Below are positions 1 through 10,928 of a stretch of DNA of 64,000 nucleotides, piece by piece (within the stretch, counting starts at the first letter, position 1; every line of letters starts with the position of its first letter). The stretch is taken from assembly GCA_011009095.1 (NCBI GenBank), contig VTPC01008686.1, positions 47,712 through 111,711 of the forward strand, written 5' to 3'. Source of the stretch: Ignelater luminosus. Its lineage: Eukaryota; Arthropoda; Insecta; Coleoptera; Elateridae. A program made the translations under genes and the position numbers. Under the pieces are notes generated by a model. The model was not told the origin of the DNA, did no database searches, and was given only the letters and a program-made list of their open reading frames with translations.

Positions 1-299
1 CAGTTTAAAAAAAAACGAGGAAGAAAGTAACCGAAGAAGTCAATGAAACTACTGTGTGACATCTGAAAATTGAATCATGTAATTTTTTCCTATGTTCTTT
101 GTAGTCCATAGGGCCACGGATATTATAGAGAAAGCACTGGAACAGAAAAAAAAGTTTGTTCTGATTTGTTCTTGGATGTGGTACAAGTCTTCGATTAAGT
201 TGGCACGAAGATCTCACCCACATGCTGCGCAAAATGCTCCCGAAACATTATGTTGAAATTTTAACGTAGTTCAGAATAAAACAAGAAGATCAATACTCT
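1..299. other. Unassigned sequence at left edge
   Basis: No recognisable gene or repeat is visible before the Jockey fragment. The upstream part of the same LINE would be expected here, but I could not align it by eye to a reverse transcriptase. It is either truncated or too diverged. Confidence 0.5.
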
Positions 300-827
300 G
301 GCTTAAAGAAGATCAATGTGAGACTCCCGCAAGGCTGTGTGCTGGGCCCCATACTGTACTTGCTCTATACCAACGATTTGCCAAATATCCCAGAAATCAC
401 CGTCGCAACCTCTGCGGATGATAGGGCAGACTAAATAAAGGAATATCCATACATATTAATTTTACCAAAAGAAAACTGAAGGATCCTCCATCTTTTATAA
501 TCAATGGAACTGCCGCTCCATATAAAAACAATGCTAAATATCTTGACATGAGCCTGGGTGCTAAGTTGAGGTGGAATCACCACATCAAGAAAAAACGAGA
601 AGAACTAGATATCCGTTACAGAAAACATTACTGGTTACACGGTAAATGCCCCTTGGTATGTGCGAAATCGGGATATTCACCGGGATCTAAATATTCCAAT
701 GGTATTCGCCGAGATCAAGAAAATGGCGGCCAAGCCCCATCAGTATCCTAACAGTGAGGCTCTTCAACTGTTGGACAACTATTATGTTCCATAACTGAAG
801 AGGACCAAGCCCTTGGACCTTGCTTAG
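300..827 (+). pseudogene. Jockey-clade LINE reverse transcriptase, C-terminal fragment
   Basis: This is the 3' part of a non-LTR retrotransposon reverse transcriptase, broken by frameshifts and stops. Reading across frames one sees the RT motif LPQGCVLGPILYLLYTNDLP, then a degraded catalytic box reading SADD where YADD is normal. A thumb segment follows with KYLDMSLGAKLRWNHHIKKK. Next comes the Jockey hallmark APWYVRNRDIHRDLNIPMV and a tail ending in LKRTKPLDLA and a stop at 825-827. The upstream endonuclease and RT fingers are missing, so the copy is 5' truncated as is usual for LINEs. It cannot encode an active protein. The clade call rests on the APWYVRN and C-terminal motifs, which I recognise from Jockey ORF2 proteins. 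The exact family is unknown. Confidence 0.8.
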
Positions 828-1030
828 TGCCTTGTTTCTGAAAAGCAAAGTAAAGTGCGCGTAGGTTAAGGTCGTTTTCGATACCAAACAGCTGGAGTGC
901 ATTGGAGAATGAACTCTGGATGATAAAACATAGCTTTCAAGAAAACAAAAAAGAATTAATCATGTATGATTAGTTTTAACATCAAATTGTCGAAAACAAA
1001 TGTTCTTTGTAATAAATCTTATAAATAAAT
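828..1030 (+). other. Probable 3' UTR of the Jockey fragment
   Basis: The roughly 200 bases after the ORF2 stop end in overlapping AATAAA-type signals at 1011-1030. That is consistent with the 3' end of the LINE transcript. No clear poly-A tail or target-site duplication was seen, so the right boundary is inferred. Confidence 0.4.
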
Positions 1031-1680
1031 GCTCAAAACGTTTAATTTCTTCTAGCCATGCTCTCTAGATTTGAAAACTGGTGTGCTGATTTTTTTTTAG
1101 TATTAAGGAACAAAAAGTTACTATTAAGAAACCAAATTCTTGATCATGATTGTAGTTTATTCGCTACTGGGATGTTAACTGTTATCGCAAATCTACCAAC
1201 TCAGTGCCCCGGGAGGGTTTTGATGAACGAAACCGTAGGAGAGTACGGAGAATGTAAATCACGAAGACAATAGCCATGCTTTCTCTCAGGATATAGTCAT
1301 CCGTAGGACCACAAAAGGACAGAATGTTACAGTCGGATAGTGCAAATGCAGGCACCCATCAGACTCAACGGGAAGGTAGGACCTCCAAAGGCAGGAAGAG
1401 ACGGACACACGAAGAAAGTACAGCTAATGTCTGAACACTTCCGTGTCTTAAGTTTGAAATTAAACACATTAGGAGAATTTTTGAAAAAGAGAAAAACAAG
1501 GTTCCGACTTCTATATATCTACTTAGTCTAGTTCATTATTAAGGTACATAGATGCGTAACCGGGATTTGTTAGATCGTGCTAATACACAGATTTTTATTT
1601 ATATTTCTCTAATTTCCATGATATTTTCTTTCTTAGATCTTTTTTCTGCTTTTCACAGGTTTACTTTGTTTTCCAGGCGA
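1031..1680. other. No feature recognised
   Basis: Only short open frames occur (71 and 63 codons). None resembles a known family, and no repeat or RNA gene is evident. Confidence 0.5.
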
Positions 1681-2130
1681 GGCCAAACTCTGCCATTTTT
1701 TTGAAGAAGCACCTTTCGAACCTAGACCTCTTTTGGATGAAACATTCAAGTTAGAAGGAACGCTATCAGAACTCTACAGAAAGAAAGCTTTTCACTTTGC
1801 CCTTTGTACTTATTTCCCCCTTGTCACAAGTCTAAACGGCACGCCAAGTGATGCTTCGAGTTCCTTAACCTACTTCGAGATAATTAAGTGAGTTGAAGTC
1901 TCCATTGAAGGTTTTTACAGAAAGTATCTTTCGACTTTGGTTTCTGTACTCATTCTTATCACAAAACTTGGAACTTTCTCTGATTAGCCTCTTTCGAGAA
2001 ACCTAAATACTTGCAGTGCAGATTTTTGCTCCACTAAGCCCATCTTACATTTTGGTCTCAATTTTTTGGGAATAGTCATCTTTCGTACCTCGACTTTCTT
2101 TGGATGCATCATTCAGGTTGAGAGAAAAGG
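1681..2130. repeat. Degenerate internally duplicated T-rich sequence
   Basis: Two pairs of imperfect internal copies are visible. The stretch at 1710-1760 (pattern CCTTTCGAACCTAGACCTC) reappears diverged at 2077-2127. The stretch around 1771-1830 (CTACAGAAAG followed by a pyrimidine-rich tract and TTGTCACAA) reappears about 141 bases later at 1912-1966. This suggests an old local duplication or degraded minisatellite. It is too diverged for a firm unit length. Confidence 0.35.
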
Positions 2131-3773
2131 AGGCTTCCCTTAATTTAGCATTGAGCTGAGTTAGTTTTGTCTTCTAACAGCCCACCTATAGTGGCCGCGG
2201 TCGCAGCATTTCACCAAATAGTCTGAAGTGGGCACAGTCGGGTGCTGGCCTCATATTCAAGCTTCACTTTCCACCAAGTTACTTGGAAAGCTCCAATATT
2301 GGGTTTTGTTCTCAACTTAGCCACTTACGGTAGTCTACAATCGGGCTTCTACCTTCAACTGTGTAACTCGGCTAGTTTTGCTAAAAGAGTTTATCTGTCG
2401 CAAAAATCTTTAGATATTCTCTTAGCTAACTTCACTGGGGCCACTGAAAGGCTATGTTAGAACATTCACGTTTTCCCTTATTCTCTAACTTCGAACTTGT
2501 CACTACAGATTTGCCCTTCGCTGCGGTTTTCCTATTCCTTTGTCTTCCAAGTTCTTTCTAAAAAAGATATTTTGATAGAACCTCGCGTCTTGAAGTAATT
2601 TTAAACGTATTCTTCAGCAAAACAGATTTTTCGATCTATTTTTGATTTTTTCTAATCTTGATTCAGTTGATCGCGTTTAGCTAGATGTTGTCCTTCGAAA
2701 ACAAATGTATGTTGTTCTTGATAGACTTAACATAAACTTAACTTGAGCATTTCTGCTGTCTCAACAGAGATTCCTAATCTTATCTTTGTTAGGGTCTGTA
2801 ATTGCGTTTCGCTTTACTCAATTTATTCTCAGATGAAAGCTGATTTAATCATGTTTCGTTGCTAGTGTTTAGGGTATTAGTAAAAGATGTTCCCACTTCC
2901 TAAACCTACGACAGGAAACAAGACTCTGAAATTTAATACTCAAAATAGCCGTGAATCATTACAGTTTTAATTTGTCAGTTTGAATATTTTTCTTGTCATA
3001 TGCAGCAGAGGGCTGAATCGATACGTCGATTTTTGGTCAGTCGCTTTGAGATAATGTCAAGGTTCCTGTTTTAGTTAGACTTTGCATTCCTATCTCCTTT
3101 ACGTTCACGTTTTCGTTCGTGTTCACGTTAACGCTCAGCTTGCATCAATTTTAATCACTTGTCAGTTCTCCATTCATAACTTAACCAACAGAGATTCATT
3201 TGATAACATTTACATTAACGAAAAAGTTGATTCTATGACCTACTCGATTCTTTTTTATTTGATCTCACGCTAGTTTATTTATCAATCAGTACAGTATTGT
3301 TCAGAAAAATCTTATAGAATAATAACAAGAAATAATTCATAAAGGCAATAATAATTAGGTTCGTCTTTTCAAGATAAGTACTAGATACATATCAGTTTCA
3401 AAATGGCACAAATTCAACAAGATTTAAATTCTGCATAAGTTCAAATTCGCATTAATATATCTCCACCAGTATTGATATGCTCTATTCAGAATTTCTAGTC
3501 GTGCTTCTTCAATAAAACTAGCAAACATCAAATCACTTCTGAAAACTCTACCGGTAGTCACTTCAGATTTTATCCAGGAACTTAAGGAAATGTTTTGATA
3601 TTTTCTTTTCCTTTCCTGGTAACCTTGTTATTATGTTACTGTATTCTAAGCTACTTTTAGTAGCTAGCCGGTGTTACTCGTCAAAATGTCCATGATATAA
3701 ACGTACTCAAAATCGTTCTTCTCATTATTACCCCCAAGTTAGTTAGTGTGTATAAAACATGAATAATATGTTG
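2131..3773. other. AT-rich sequence, no gene recognised
   Basis: The T-rich texture and short frames (72 and 63 codons at most) match no family I recognise. No tRNA, CRISPR or TE terminus was found. Confidence 0.5.
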
Positions 3774-3967
3774 CTAGTTTGTCACTTTGTAGTTTTTCGT
3801 TCTGCGTAAAATTATGAATTNNNNNNNNNNNNNNNNNNNNNNNNNNNNNNNNNNNNNNNNNNNNNNNNNNNNNNNNNNNNNNNNNNNNNNNNNNNNNNNN
3901 NNNNNNNNNNNNNNNNNNNNCTAGTTTGTCACTTTGTAGTTTTTCGTTCTGCGTAAAATTATGAATT
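3774..3967. other. 100-N assembly gap with identical 47-bp flanks
   Basis: The run of N covers 3821-3920, exactly 100 bases, a usual placeholder for a gap of unknown size. The 47 bases before it (3774-3820, starting CTAGTTTGTCACTTTGTAGT) are identical to the 47 bases after it (3921-3967). This is what remains when two overlapping contigs are joined with a gap instead of being merged. Probably no sequence is missing here, and the second copy of the 47-mer is an artefact. A real tandem duplication spanning the gap is the alternative. Confidence 0.95.
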
Positions 3968-6900
3968 CGATCGATTTAAGTTTCCACACCATTCCCTTTT
4001 TGATCGACAGACTTTTGTTTGCATATTTAAAAATCGTCTTTGCATCATCGCAAGGAGTACTTTTCAAAGTTTTCCTATCTCATGCTATAAAAAGGACATA
4101 AAATCCTTCAGTCTACAAAATGTTACGCTTGGCTTGAAGGAATCGTTGCACTTTTGTTATTTAGTACTCGGATTATTTATTTATAAAATCAAACACTTGG
4201 AAGAGATTTTTCGCTAAAATTCACCGAATGCATTTGTCCCACACATGAAATACTTTGACGTCATTTTCAATTTAAATTCATTAATAAATCAAAATTTTAA
4301 ATTGTGACATTTTTCCAGTAGTAACAGTAAATAAAATATTAAAATCGAAGAAATTTTTCGCTCATGAAACATTTACATTTTTTCCAACAAAATATCTTCT
4401 CGCACTTGGAGGGTGAAAACGCAGGTGGATCTAGATTTTCTCATCCATATTTAAAATACGTGCATAAAGCACTTAGGCGAGAAAGAAAAATGCGTTTATG
4501 CATCGACGTCGCTACATATATAGCAACATTCCTTTATTCTTGTAAGATCCTCCACGAGGTTGGGGTGACTAAAAGGGAAGGTAGGTAACCGTAGGTTAGC
4601 GTACCTCTGGGACTGCTCGTAAAACACATCCCGTGACAAACTGCCCGGTCGGAACGCGCAGGACGACATCGTCCTTGTTCCTGCTGCCAAACGTTTTCTT
4701 TACTTATAGCAAAAGGGTTTCCATTTTTCACAGAATTAAAATATATTTATTATATTATTTTTTATTTTTGTTTCCGGCAAATCTATCTTTTCGGTTATTA
4801 TCTTTGTCGTTTTTTTTCGGTAAATTTTGTTTTTAAACCTTGAATTTGTCTTTCGCAATTCTCACGAAATTTGGGGCGCCATTTCCATATATTATTGAAC
4901 AAAGAGATTTAGATGGGAGTCTTTTGAACGATTCGCAAAATAAAAGAAGAGGCCGTGTATGCGTAGGGGCATTTTGCAGACTTGTATATGCATGGATTAC
5001 CCGGAAAACGTCATTAGGACGCTCGCTCCCTAAAATACTTCAAAAGAAAATAATACTACGACCCACCGCATTCGCGTATAAGCGGAACTGCGGATTCACC
5101 CTTAGAATAACCGATTTCTTAATTCGGAATTCTGTGCCGCTTGTATTTTACAACTGCTTAATTCGCAAAGGGGCATTCGGTCTTCCGAAATGCGTTAACT
5201 GGATTTTTTCTTTCTGTACAATGGAATGTAGTTTTTTATGAGAAAGTTTACCCTCTTTTGTATCATCGATAATTTAGATTTTCTTTAATCAACTCACGTT
5301 TCTTTGTACTTTGCTTTGAAAGGAAATTTTCCACGAAACTCGTCTTTACGCCAATTAGTTTTTTTTTCGGAAATTTCCAAGCCTTGAGGAAATAATGGGC
5401 ATAAGCAGATTTCGTATCGATTGCTTATGTTTAATATAACAATTCTAAAATAAAACCTGAAAGACACAAAAAAGAAAATGTCAGAAAGAGGAAGTTGTTT
5501 TTGTGGCAAAGAAAAGGAGGAGGAGTTGGAAAAGAAAGTAAAATGGCGAAAATGTACTATGTCAAAATGGAGGGACTATAATACACTGGCACTATTCTTT
5601 GGAAATAAATATAAAAATCAGAGGCAAAAAAGAAGTAAATTTAGTAATGCTTGCAAAGACAATCTATACGGAAAAATGATCACAGTCAGTTAATCTTTTG
5701 TTTTGATTATGTTGCATTTATAATAAGACTTGAATCTGTCTAATGTCACAATGCGAATACATTAATTATTTAGTTCAGTCTTCATTTGACTTTTAATCAT
5801 ATTAAAATTCGATGATTAACACATGAAGTTTATCAACCTATTTGCTTTCTTTAAACACTTTCAATTTAAAGTGAATAAGCTTTCAATGCTAATTTGCTAT
5901 TTCAACAAGTTAAGCCTCTGAAGTTTCTAAGTAACGAGATTTAACACTGAATTTCTGGTTCTATATATTTAACTCCTTTTCCATAAACCAAGGCCACCAG
6001 CTGCGGTTAGTCTGGTGCAAGCAAAGATTGATTGTTTATGTTGCAGTGTTATCATCAACTGTTCACAGCATAGCCTTCTAACAAACGTAAGGGTACTATA
6101 TTCGCGTTCTTTACGAAATCACAGCTACTCCTCCTTTGTTCACCATGCGTATCATTAACACATCAAGCCAAACAATTCGTAACCTAATGATCACGTCCAT
6201 CTTCACTTGGTTATTCCTGATTAATTAATTCATGTCACCAATGCAACCGCGACAAATCCTTTTAAGTTCTACTCAACGTATAAGCCAAACTGCCTCAATA
6301 ATCCCAATTCAGATAGTGCAGCAAACCGGGCTATCCTTCGCAGGACCGTTTCAATTGCGTGTGCAGGGTGTACGCAAATTGACAAAGAAAGTACATTAAG
6401 TCATCAATGACGCATGTGTTGAAAGTTTTAAAATTTAAATTCTGAAGTCGGTATTGAAAATAAAATTATTTCAGTAGCCTGGCTGTTAAATCCAGTTAGT
6501 TTGGAGATCAATCGCATCATTATATGTCTTAGAGGAAATTCGCAAAAGTATCAACCATCTAGTTGAGCAAATCTTTGTATTTGATATTGTATAAATATTT
6601 ATGGGAAATACCCACATTGGTTAGCTAGGTGAAGTCTGCACTAGAAGTAAGAAGCTGCTCTAGGAGACTGCTATGTAGACATCGCAGTATAGGAAGGTTA
6701 CCCTCAGGGCAGCTGCCTTTCATTTCATCTTTGGTGTCCAATAATGGATGGTCTTGTGTACCGACAATGGTTATTTCGTCAACCCATCTAAGACTAAAGT
6801 AAATCTCTTCATCAACAAAAAAGAAAAGGTTTAAGGTAGACGCTAGACCTATACGTAGAGGTGACCTTGAAAAGGAGATTAAACTGGAAGTCACATGTCA

Positions 6901-7504
6901 GCAAGTAAGTAGCCATACTCTGGTGGCTGTCAGGTATTAGGTAGACTTTGAAGAATCAATCCTCAGATAGCCTACTGAATTTACACAACAACGATTAAAC
7001 CTAGAGTACTATATGGTTCAGTGGTCTAGTGGCTTAGTGTAGAGCGTACCGACATCATTCAAAGGCTGCATTTGAGGTTCTATGGAGGCTACCGGGCCTC
7101 CCATCTGAGATAAGGAAGAAGACCACGACGCCTACCTCAGAATTTGAACTGTAGAGTTGTAGCTTGGAAAGGGATTTACACCGGCCACGCCAGCATAGCC
7201 CAATTAGTAAAAAAAATGCCTTTTTCCACTTACAGGGTAACGCAGGCGGACGATCGATCGGTTAAGGCTTCAACAATTCTCAAGAGCGAACATTTCCACA
7301 TTCACACATGTGAAAAAGCTTCGTTCTGCAAAAGTACACCATGGCTTAAGATAATTAAATCTTAAATTGAAGGCACAACCCTATTTACCATCATTATGTT
7401 ATTACAGGCTTGTACGGGCCGGACCTTCTTCTAGTCAAGCCTTTACGTGACCCAGGTTCGGATTAGGCCGTGCCTCAGTTTAAAAATGTATCAAGCTTTT
7501 TGGG
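3968..7504. other. Long stretch without a recognised gene
   Basis: AT-rich DNA with several short frames. An 89-codon minus-strand frame at 6625-6894 shows no known motif. A GC-richer patch near 4550-4700 may be an old repeat, but I could not assign it. No terminal repeats were seen. Confidence 0.45.
4840..5241 (+). other. Unidentified open frame, 133 codons
   Basis: This is a frame of 133 codons without an ATG start. It opens at TTG and its only Met apart from that start lies near the C-terminus. The translation is rich in Phe, Leu, Arg and Lys and has no domain I recognise. It is longer than most chance frames in this AT-rich context, so it could be a fragment of a decayed element or an exon. 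I saw no convincing splice sites, and chance remains the default explanation. Confidence 0.15.
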
Positions 7505-8265
7505 ATTACGTTCGGTCAATCGGGCCATTCGGTCTTGTCGGGCCTGTCTAGCTGTTGGAGCCTGTTAGACCTCTCGGGCTTGTCAGGCCATACGAGTCTA
7601 TCGGGCTTTGGACTTCTATTAAACTTCTCAGCCCCATCGGGCTTCTCAGGTCTGTCAGATTATTTTTGCTCTCGTGCTGCCGGGCCTATTGGCTCTTTTG
7701 TACTTTTCGGCTCTTTGAGTCTCTCGAGTCTATCAGGTCTTTTGGATCTCTAGAACCTACCAGATCATACAAATCTGTCGGGCAGTTTGGACAGTTCAGG
7801 CCTTTTAAACTTCTCAGCCCTTCAGGCTTCTCTGTCGGACCGTACGAGCCTCTCGGAGCCCGTCACACTATTTGGGCCCCTCGTGCTGTCGCGCCTATTG
7901 GCCCTTTTGGATTTTTCGGCCCTTTGGGTCTCTCGAGTCTATCAGGCCTTTTGGATCTCTACAGCCTACCAGATCATACGAATCTGCCGGGCATTTTTCG
8001 GCCCTTAAGGCTTCTCTGTCGTTCGGGCCTCTCGGGGCCCATCAGACTATTTGGGCCTATCGTGCTGTCGGGCCTATTGGCCCTTTTGGACTTTTCGTCC
8101 CTTTGGGTCTCTCGAGTCTATTAGGCCTTTTGGATCTCTAGAACCTACCAGGTCATTCGAATCTGTCGAACATTTTAGATAGTTCAGGCCTTTTGGACTT
8201 CTCGGCCCTTCGGGCTTCTCTGTCGGGCCGTTCGGGTTTCTTGGGCTGCTCGGGCCAATCAAGAA
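7505..8265. repeat. GC-rich minisatellite, ~15-bp subunits in ~180-210-bp blocks
   Basis: This tract is much richer in G and C than its flanks and is built of variants of a roughly 15-base unit such as TCGGGCCTTTTGGAC and TTCTCGGCCCTTCGG. A higher-order period is visible. The marker TTTGGATCTC followed by CCTACCAG-TCAT occurs at 7741, 7950 and 8129, giving spacings of 209 and 179 bases. Because the unit length is a multiple of three, several frames stay open on both strands (up to 189 codons), and the minus strand reads as proline/glycine-rich collagen-like text. I regard those frames as by-products. Related sequence lies in the opposite orientation at 28000-28165 and, diverged, at 35826-35890, so this is a dispersed family. 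Confidence 0.85.
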
Positions 8266-8324
8266 GTTACCGAGTTTCTTCTTCAAATACCCTAACGCCG
8301 ACCATGCTCCGATAGTCAAGACTA

Positions 8325-8570
8325 GTGGATTACTGCAGGTTGTTTGATGGAGAGCAAATACAAACTTTCAATCAGATTAGTTTTACAAGAATGTTTAAAA
8401 AGTAAGAGCAACGAAGTCAGTAGAAGAGTGAACAGAAAGATAAAGAGAATGAAATTTAGCTAGAATTTTAATTAATTAAGCTAATGGACTACTGATGATG
8501 GTCTGATGGAGAGCAACACGCTTGATCCTCAGACAGATTAGCTTCTCAAAGAAATTTACACCAGAAAACT
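8325..8570. repeat. Imperfect ~159-bp tandem duplication
   Basis: The segment starting near 8325 (TACTGCAGG, then TGATGGAGAGCAA, then CAGATTAG) is followed by a diverged copy starting near 8484 (TACTGATGA, then TGATGGAGAGCAA, then CAGATTAG). The offset is about 159 bases. Similarity fades in the second half of the unit. It directly follows the minisatellite and may belong to the same larger element. Confidence 0.4.
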
Positions 8571-9540
8571 AGCCCAGCTATCTATCGGCGAAAACGCAGT
8601 AAGCGGACTAATGTATCAATAAGGTAACTTGCTTGGGTAGGTTAGTAGGACATTGTAGGCAACAAATTCATCAGTGAATCACCTCTAAGCACTTCCATAT
8701 GTAGAATACAGACAAAAAACAAGAAAAATTGCCGGCTGCCCAAATCCATACAAATTTAACGCCAACCTAGTTAAGTTACTCATTTCAAAGTAAGCATTGA
8801 AACTGTAACATCGGACAAAGTAAGTTGGAGAGGCGGCCGTATCGGATATTATTATAGAAGCGGTAACAGAGTTCCCAGCGGTTTATTACAATAACATTCC
8901 CTGATTTTTCCAGGTTATCCAGTAACTTAAATAAAAAAGGCACCGTGCTTTTTGCGCGCGGTTTGTAGATGTACTTGTTGCTGATAGGAACTGTTCGCAC
9001 GTGAATTTGTTGGTGCGGTGACAGTATCAGAGCTATCATTTTAAAAACAATGGAAGCATCCAGCTACCGCTGAATTACAGCGGCTGTATTTGGCTGAACG
9101 GTAACATTTGGATACATTCGGGCTGTAACGGAGGCACCCCAGTACTGCGACATCGGTGGCCTGTCAATGTTGCCACTTCGTGGAATTTTTCCCGAGTCGT
9201 CAATTTTTTCTAATTTATTTCTTGTGTGAAAGATTTTTCACTGTGAATCGAGATTTTTCAAAGCAAGTTGAACGAGCTTTTCTCTTAGACAGGTCCAATG
9301 TATAGTATTACAACATTACAAGCCTATTTAATTTTGTTTTAGGGGCGAATTAGATAAATCATCTTCCTAGAACCAAGACACTTGTTCTCAGATAGCCGCC
9401 CATTTCTGTCAGCCAGTGTGCATTGCCAGCGCGATAGGAAGGCGTAGATTTGGCTACAGTCATTTTACTTCCTTTATTTCTCGGACTTTATCCTGACCAA
9501 CGCTATCAGAAATTCTCCTCCCGGCCGACACCGCACTGTA
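8571..9540. other. No feature recognised
   Basis: An 84-codon minus-strand frame with an ATG start lies at 8785-9039 but has no recognisable motif. GC is somewhat higher near 8940-9180. No promoter or repeat structure could be supported. Confidence 0.4.
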
Positions 9541-9760
9541 GGTCCCTTTCCTAAATCTGCGGGGTTTGTGGTTCTGCAAAGAACGTTTCAAATCCCAATC
9601 CCATCCAAATTCCAGAATTCGTTTGCTCAAACACATCATCCTCATCACAATATCCAACAACTGAACAAATACGCCTCATTAATCCTCCTCATCCTATCAT
9701 CAAAGAATAACACCAAGACCACAATAACTTCATGGAAGCATCAACGGACATCGTAGAATC
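9541..9760 (+). repeat. LINE 3' UTR fragment with conserved hairpin, copy 1
   Basis: This segment carries the core GGGGTTTGTGGTTCT, loop GCAA, then AGAACGTTT. The hairpin arms span about 9570-9585 and pair over five of six positions. The same module occurs downstream of the Jockey ORF2 at 12.65 kb and in another LINE 3' end at 28.68 kb. A C- and A-rich tail follows, as in those copies. It is therefore read as a truncated copy of the same LINE family. No coding part is visible upstream. Confidence 0.5.
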
Positions 9761-10928
9761 CAAACAACTATCCCATCTTACGTTTCTTCTAACTTTAAGG
9801 CTACCCTAGCCACAGAGTCTTTTGCCACTGCAACCATACAACAAGACAATTTCAAGTAAATTAAACATCTATTTTACTGCTGCTAAACTCCATCAAATCC
9901 AACCCCAGCCTTCAACAATCTTACTCTCTAAATCTTGAAAGAAACTGCATAGTCATGTTGATGATCAGTCAGTAGTAGACACGAAGTCCGCAATTACTTA
10001 TCATCGTTACAAACAAAACTGCTGCTGCTTTGAGAAATTCCAAGAGACTGCCAAGACGTATTACTGCTACTACTACATCAGGTTTTCCCTTATTTTTCAA
10101 TCAGAAAAAATTCATTTAGTACACAATATTCCCCCCACTCCCTATCACACAAAGTTATGTACTTTCGGCTACGGATATTTGTGTTCTTCACGAATTGTCA
10201 TTATCAACATGAAAACTCACAATTTCTTTATTAGAGCACCGGCATGTCACCCTCAGGCGTCAATTTGTCAATAGCTATCGGGTTATGGAGGTTATATCTA
10301 AGTCTCAAAGAAAAGGAAGCTAGGCTCGTCTTAGACAAGTTAGTGAAAAACTATATAGATAAAGAAATAGCAATCCTTTACCTCTTGTAAAGAACCAACT
10401 GACTTGCAGTTACGAAATCTGTTCCATCCTGGGCGAAACTCTCTAAAACAGCAACTGCAAACTGTAAAGAGAGAAAACAGACCATTGCAGACCCAAAACT
10501 CGAAAAGTAAACAAACTGAGTTTACAGTATTGCACAGAAATCTAAGAAAGGTCTAGCTTTGAAAACTGAATATCTCAAAATTATAATTTTTCAGTGTTAG
10601 GCTTTTCCTGCTTTATAGGATAGAATCGGAGTCATACCAAGGTACTTGGCGAATGTCGAAAACTGGAAGCACGAGCCTCGCAGTTCCAGGACGTCATCGG
10701 GGTCGAATCTAGCTGCAGTGACGGAATAGAATGACGTTTCTGGGGGTTTGGTCTAATTCTCCATTCTCGGAACAAGTCAAGTACGCCAGAATTCTCGATC
10801 CATTGGCGAAGCTTTTAGACGTCACACACGGGGTCCTGCCGTCCGCGAATTGGAAAAGACGGACTTTAACTCTCCGGAAAGAGGGATGTCGTGGCAATTA
10901 AAGATGAATAAAAGGGGGAAGAGGATGA
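9761..10928. other. No recognised gene
   Basis: Mostly AT-rich. The GC-richer end (10620-10900) has a 62-codon minus-strand frame at 10709-10897 with an ATG and coherent composition, but I cannot place it in a family. It could be a fragment of another element truncated by the Jockey copy. Confidence 0.4.

Noticed and set aside
4540..4700. GC-rich patch as a SINE or LINE tail
   Set aside because: No diagnostic boxes, tail or second copy in the window.
7022..7080. tRNA-derived SINE: box A TGGTCTAGTGGC and a partial box B AGGTTCTATGG
   Set aside because: Box A fits well but box B fails at its last positions. No tail, second copy or target duplication was seen.
8074..8319. Collagen-like Gly/Pro-rich protein on the minus strand
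   Set aside because: It lies wholly inside the 15-bp minisatellite, whose unit is a multiple of three, so periodic Pro/Gly text is expected in several frames on both strands.
10709..10897. 62-codon minus-strand frame as an exon
   Set aside because: No splice sites or homology recognised. It abuts the Jockey element and is probably a truncated older repeat.
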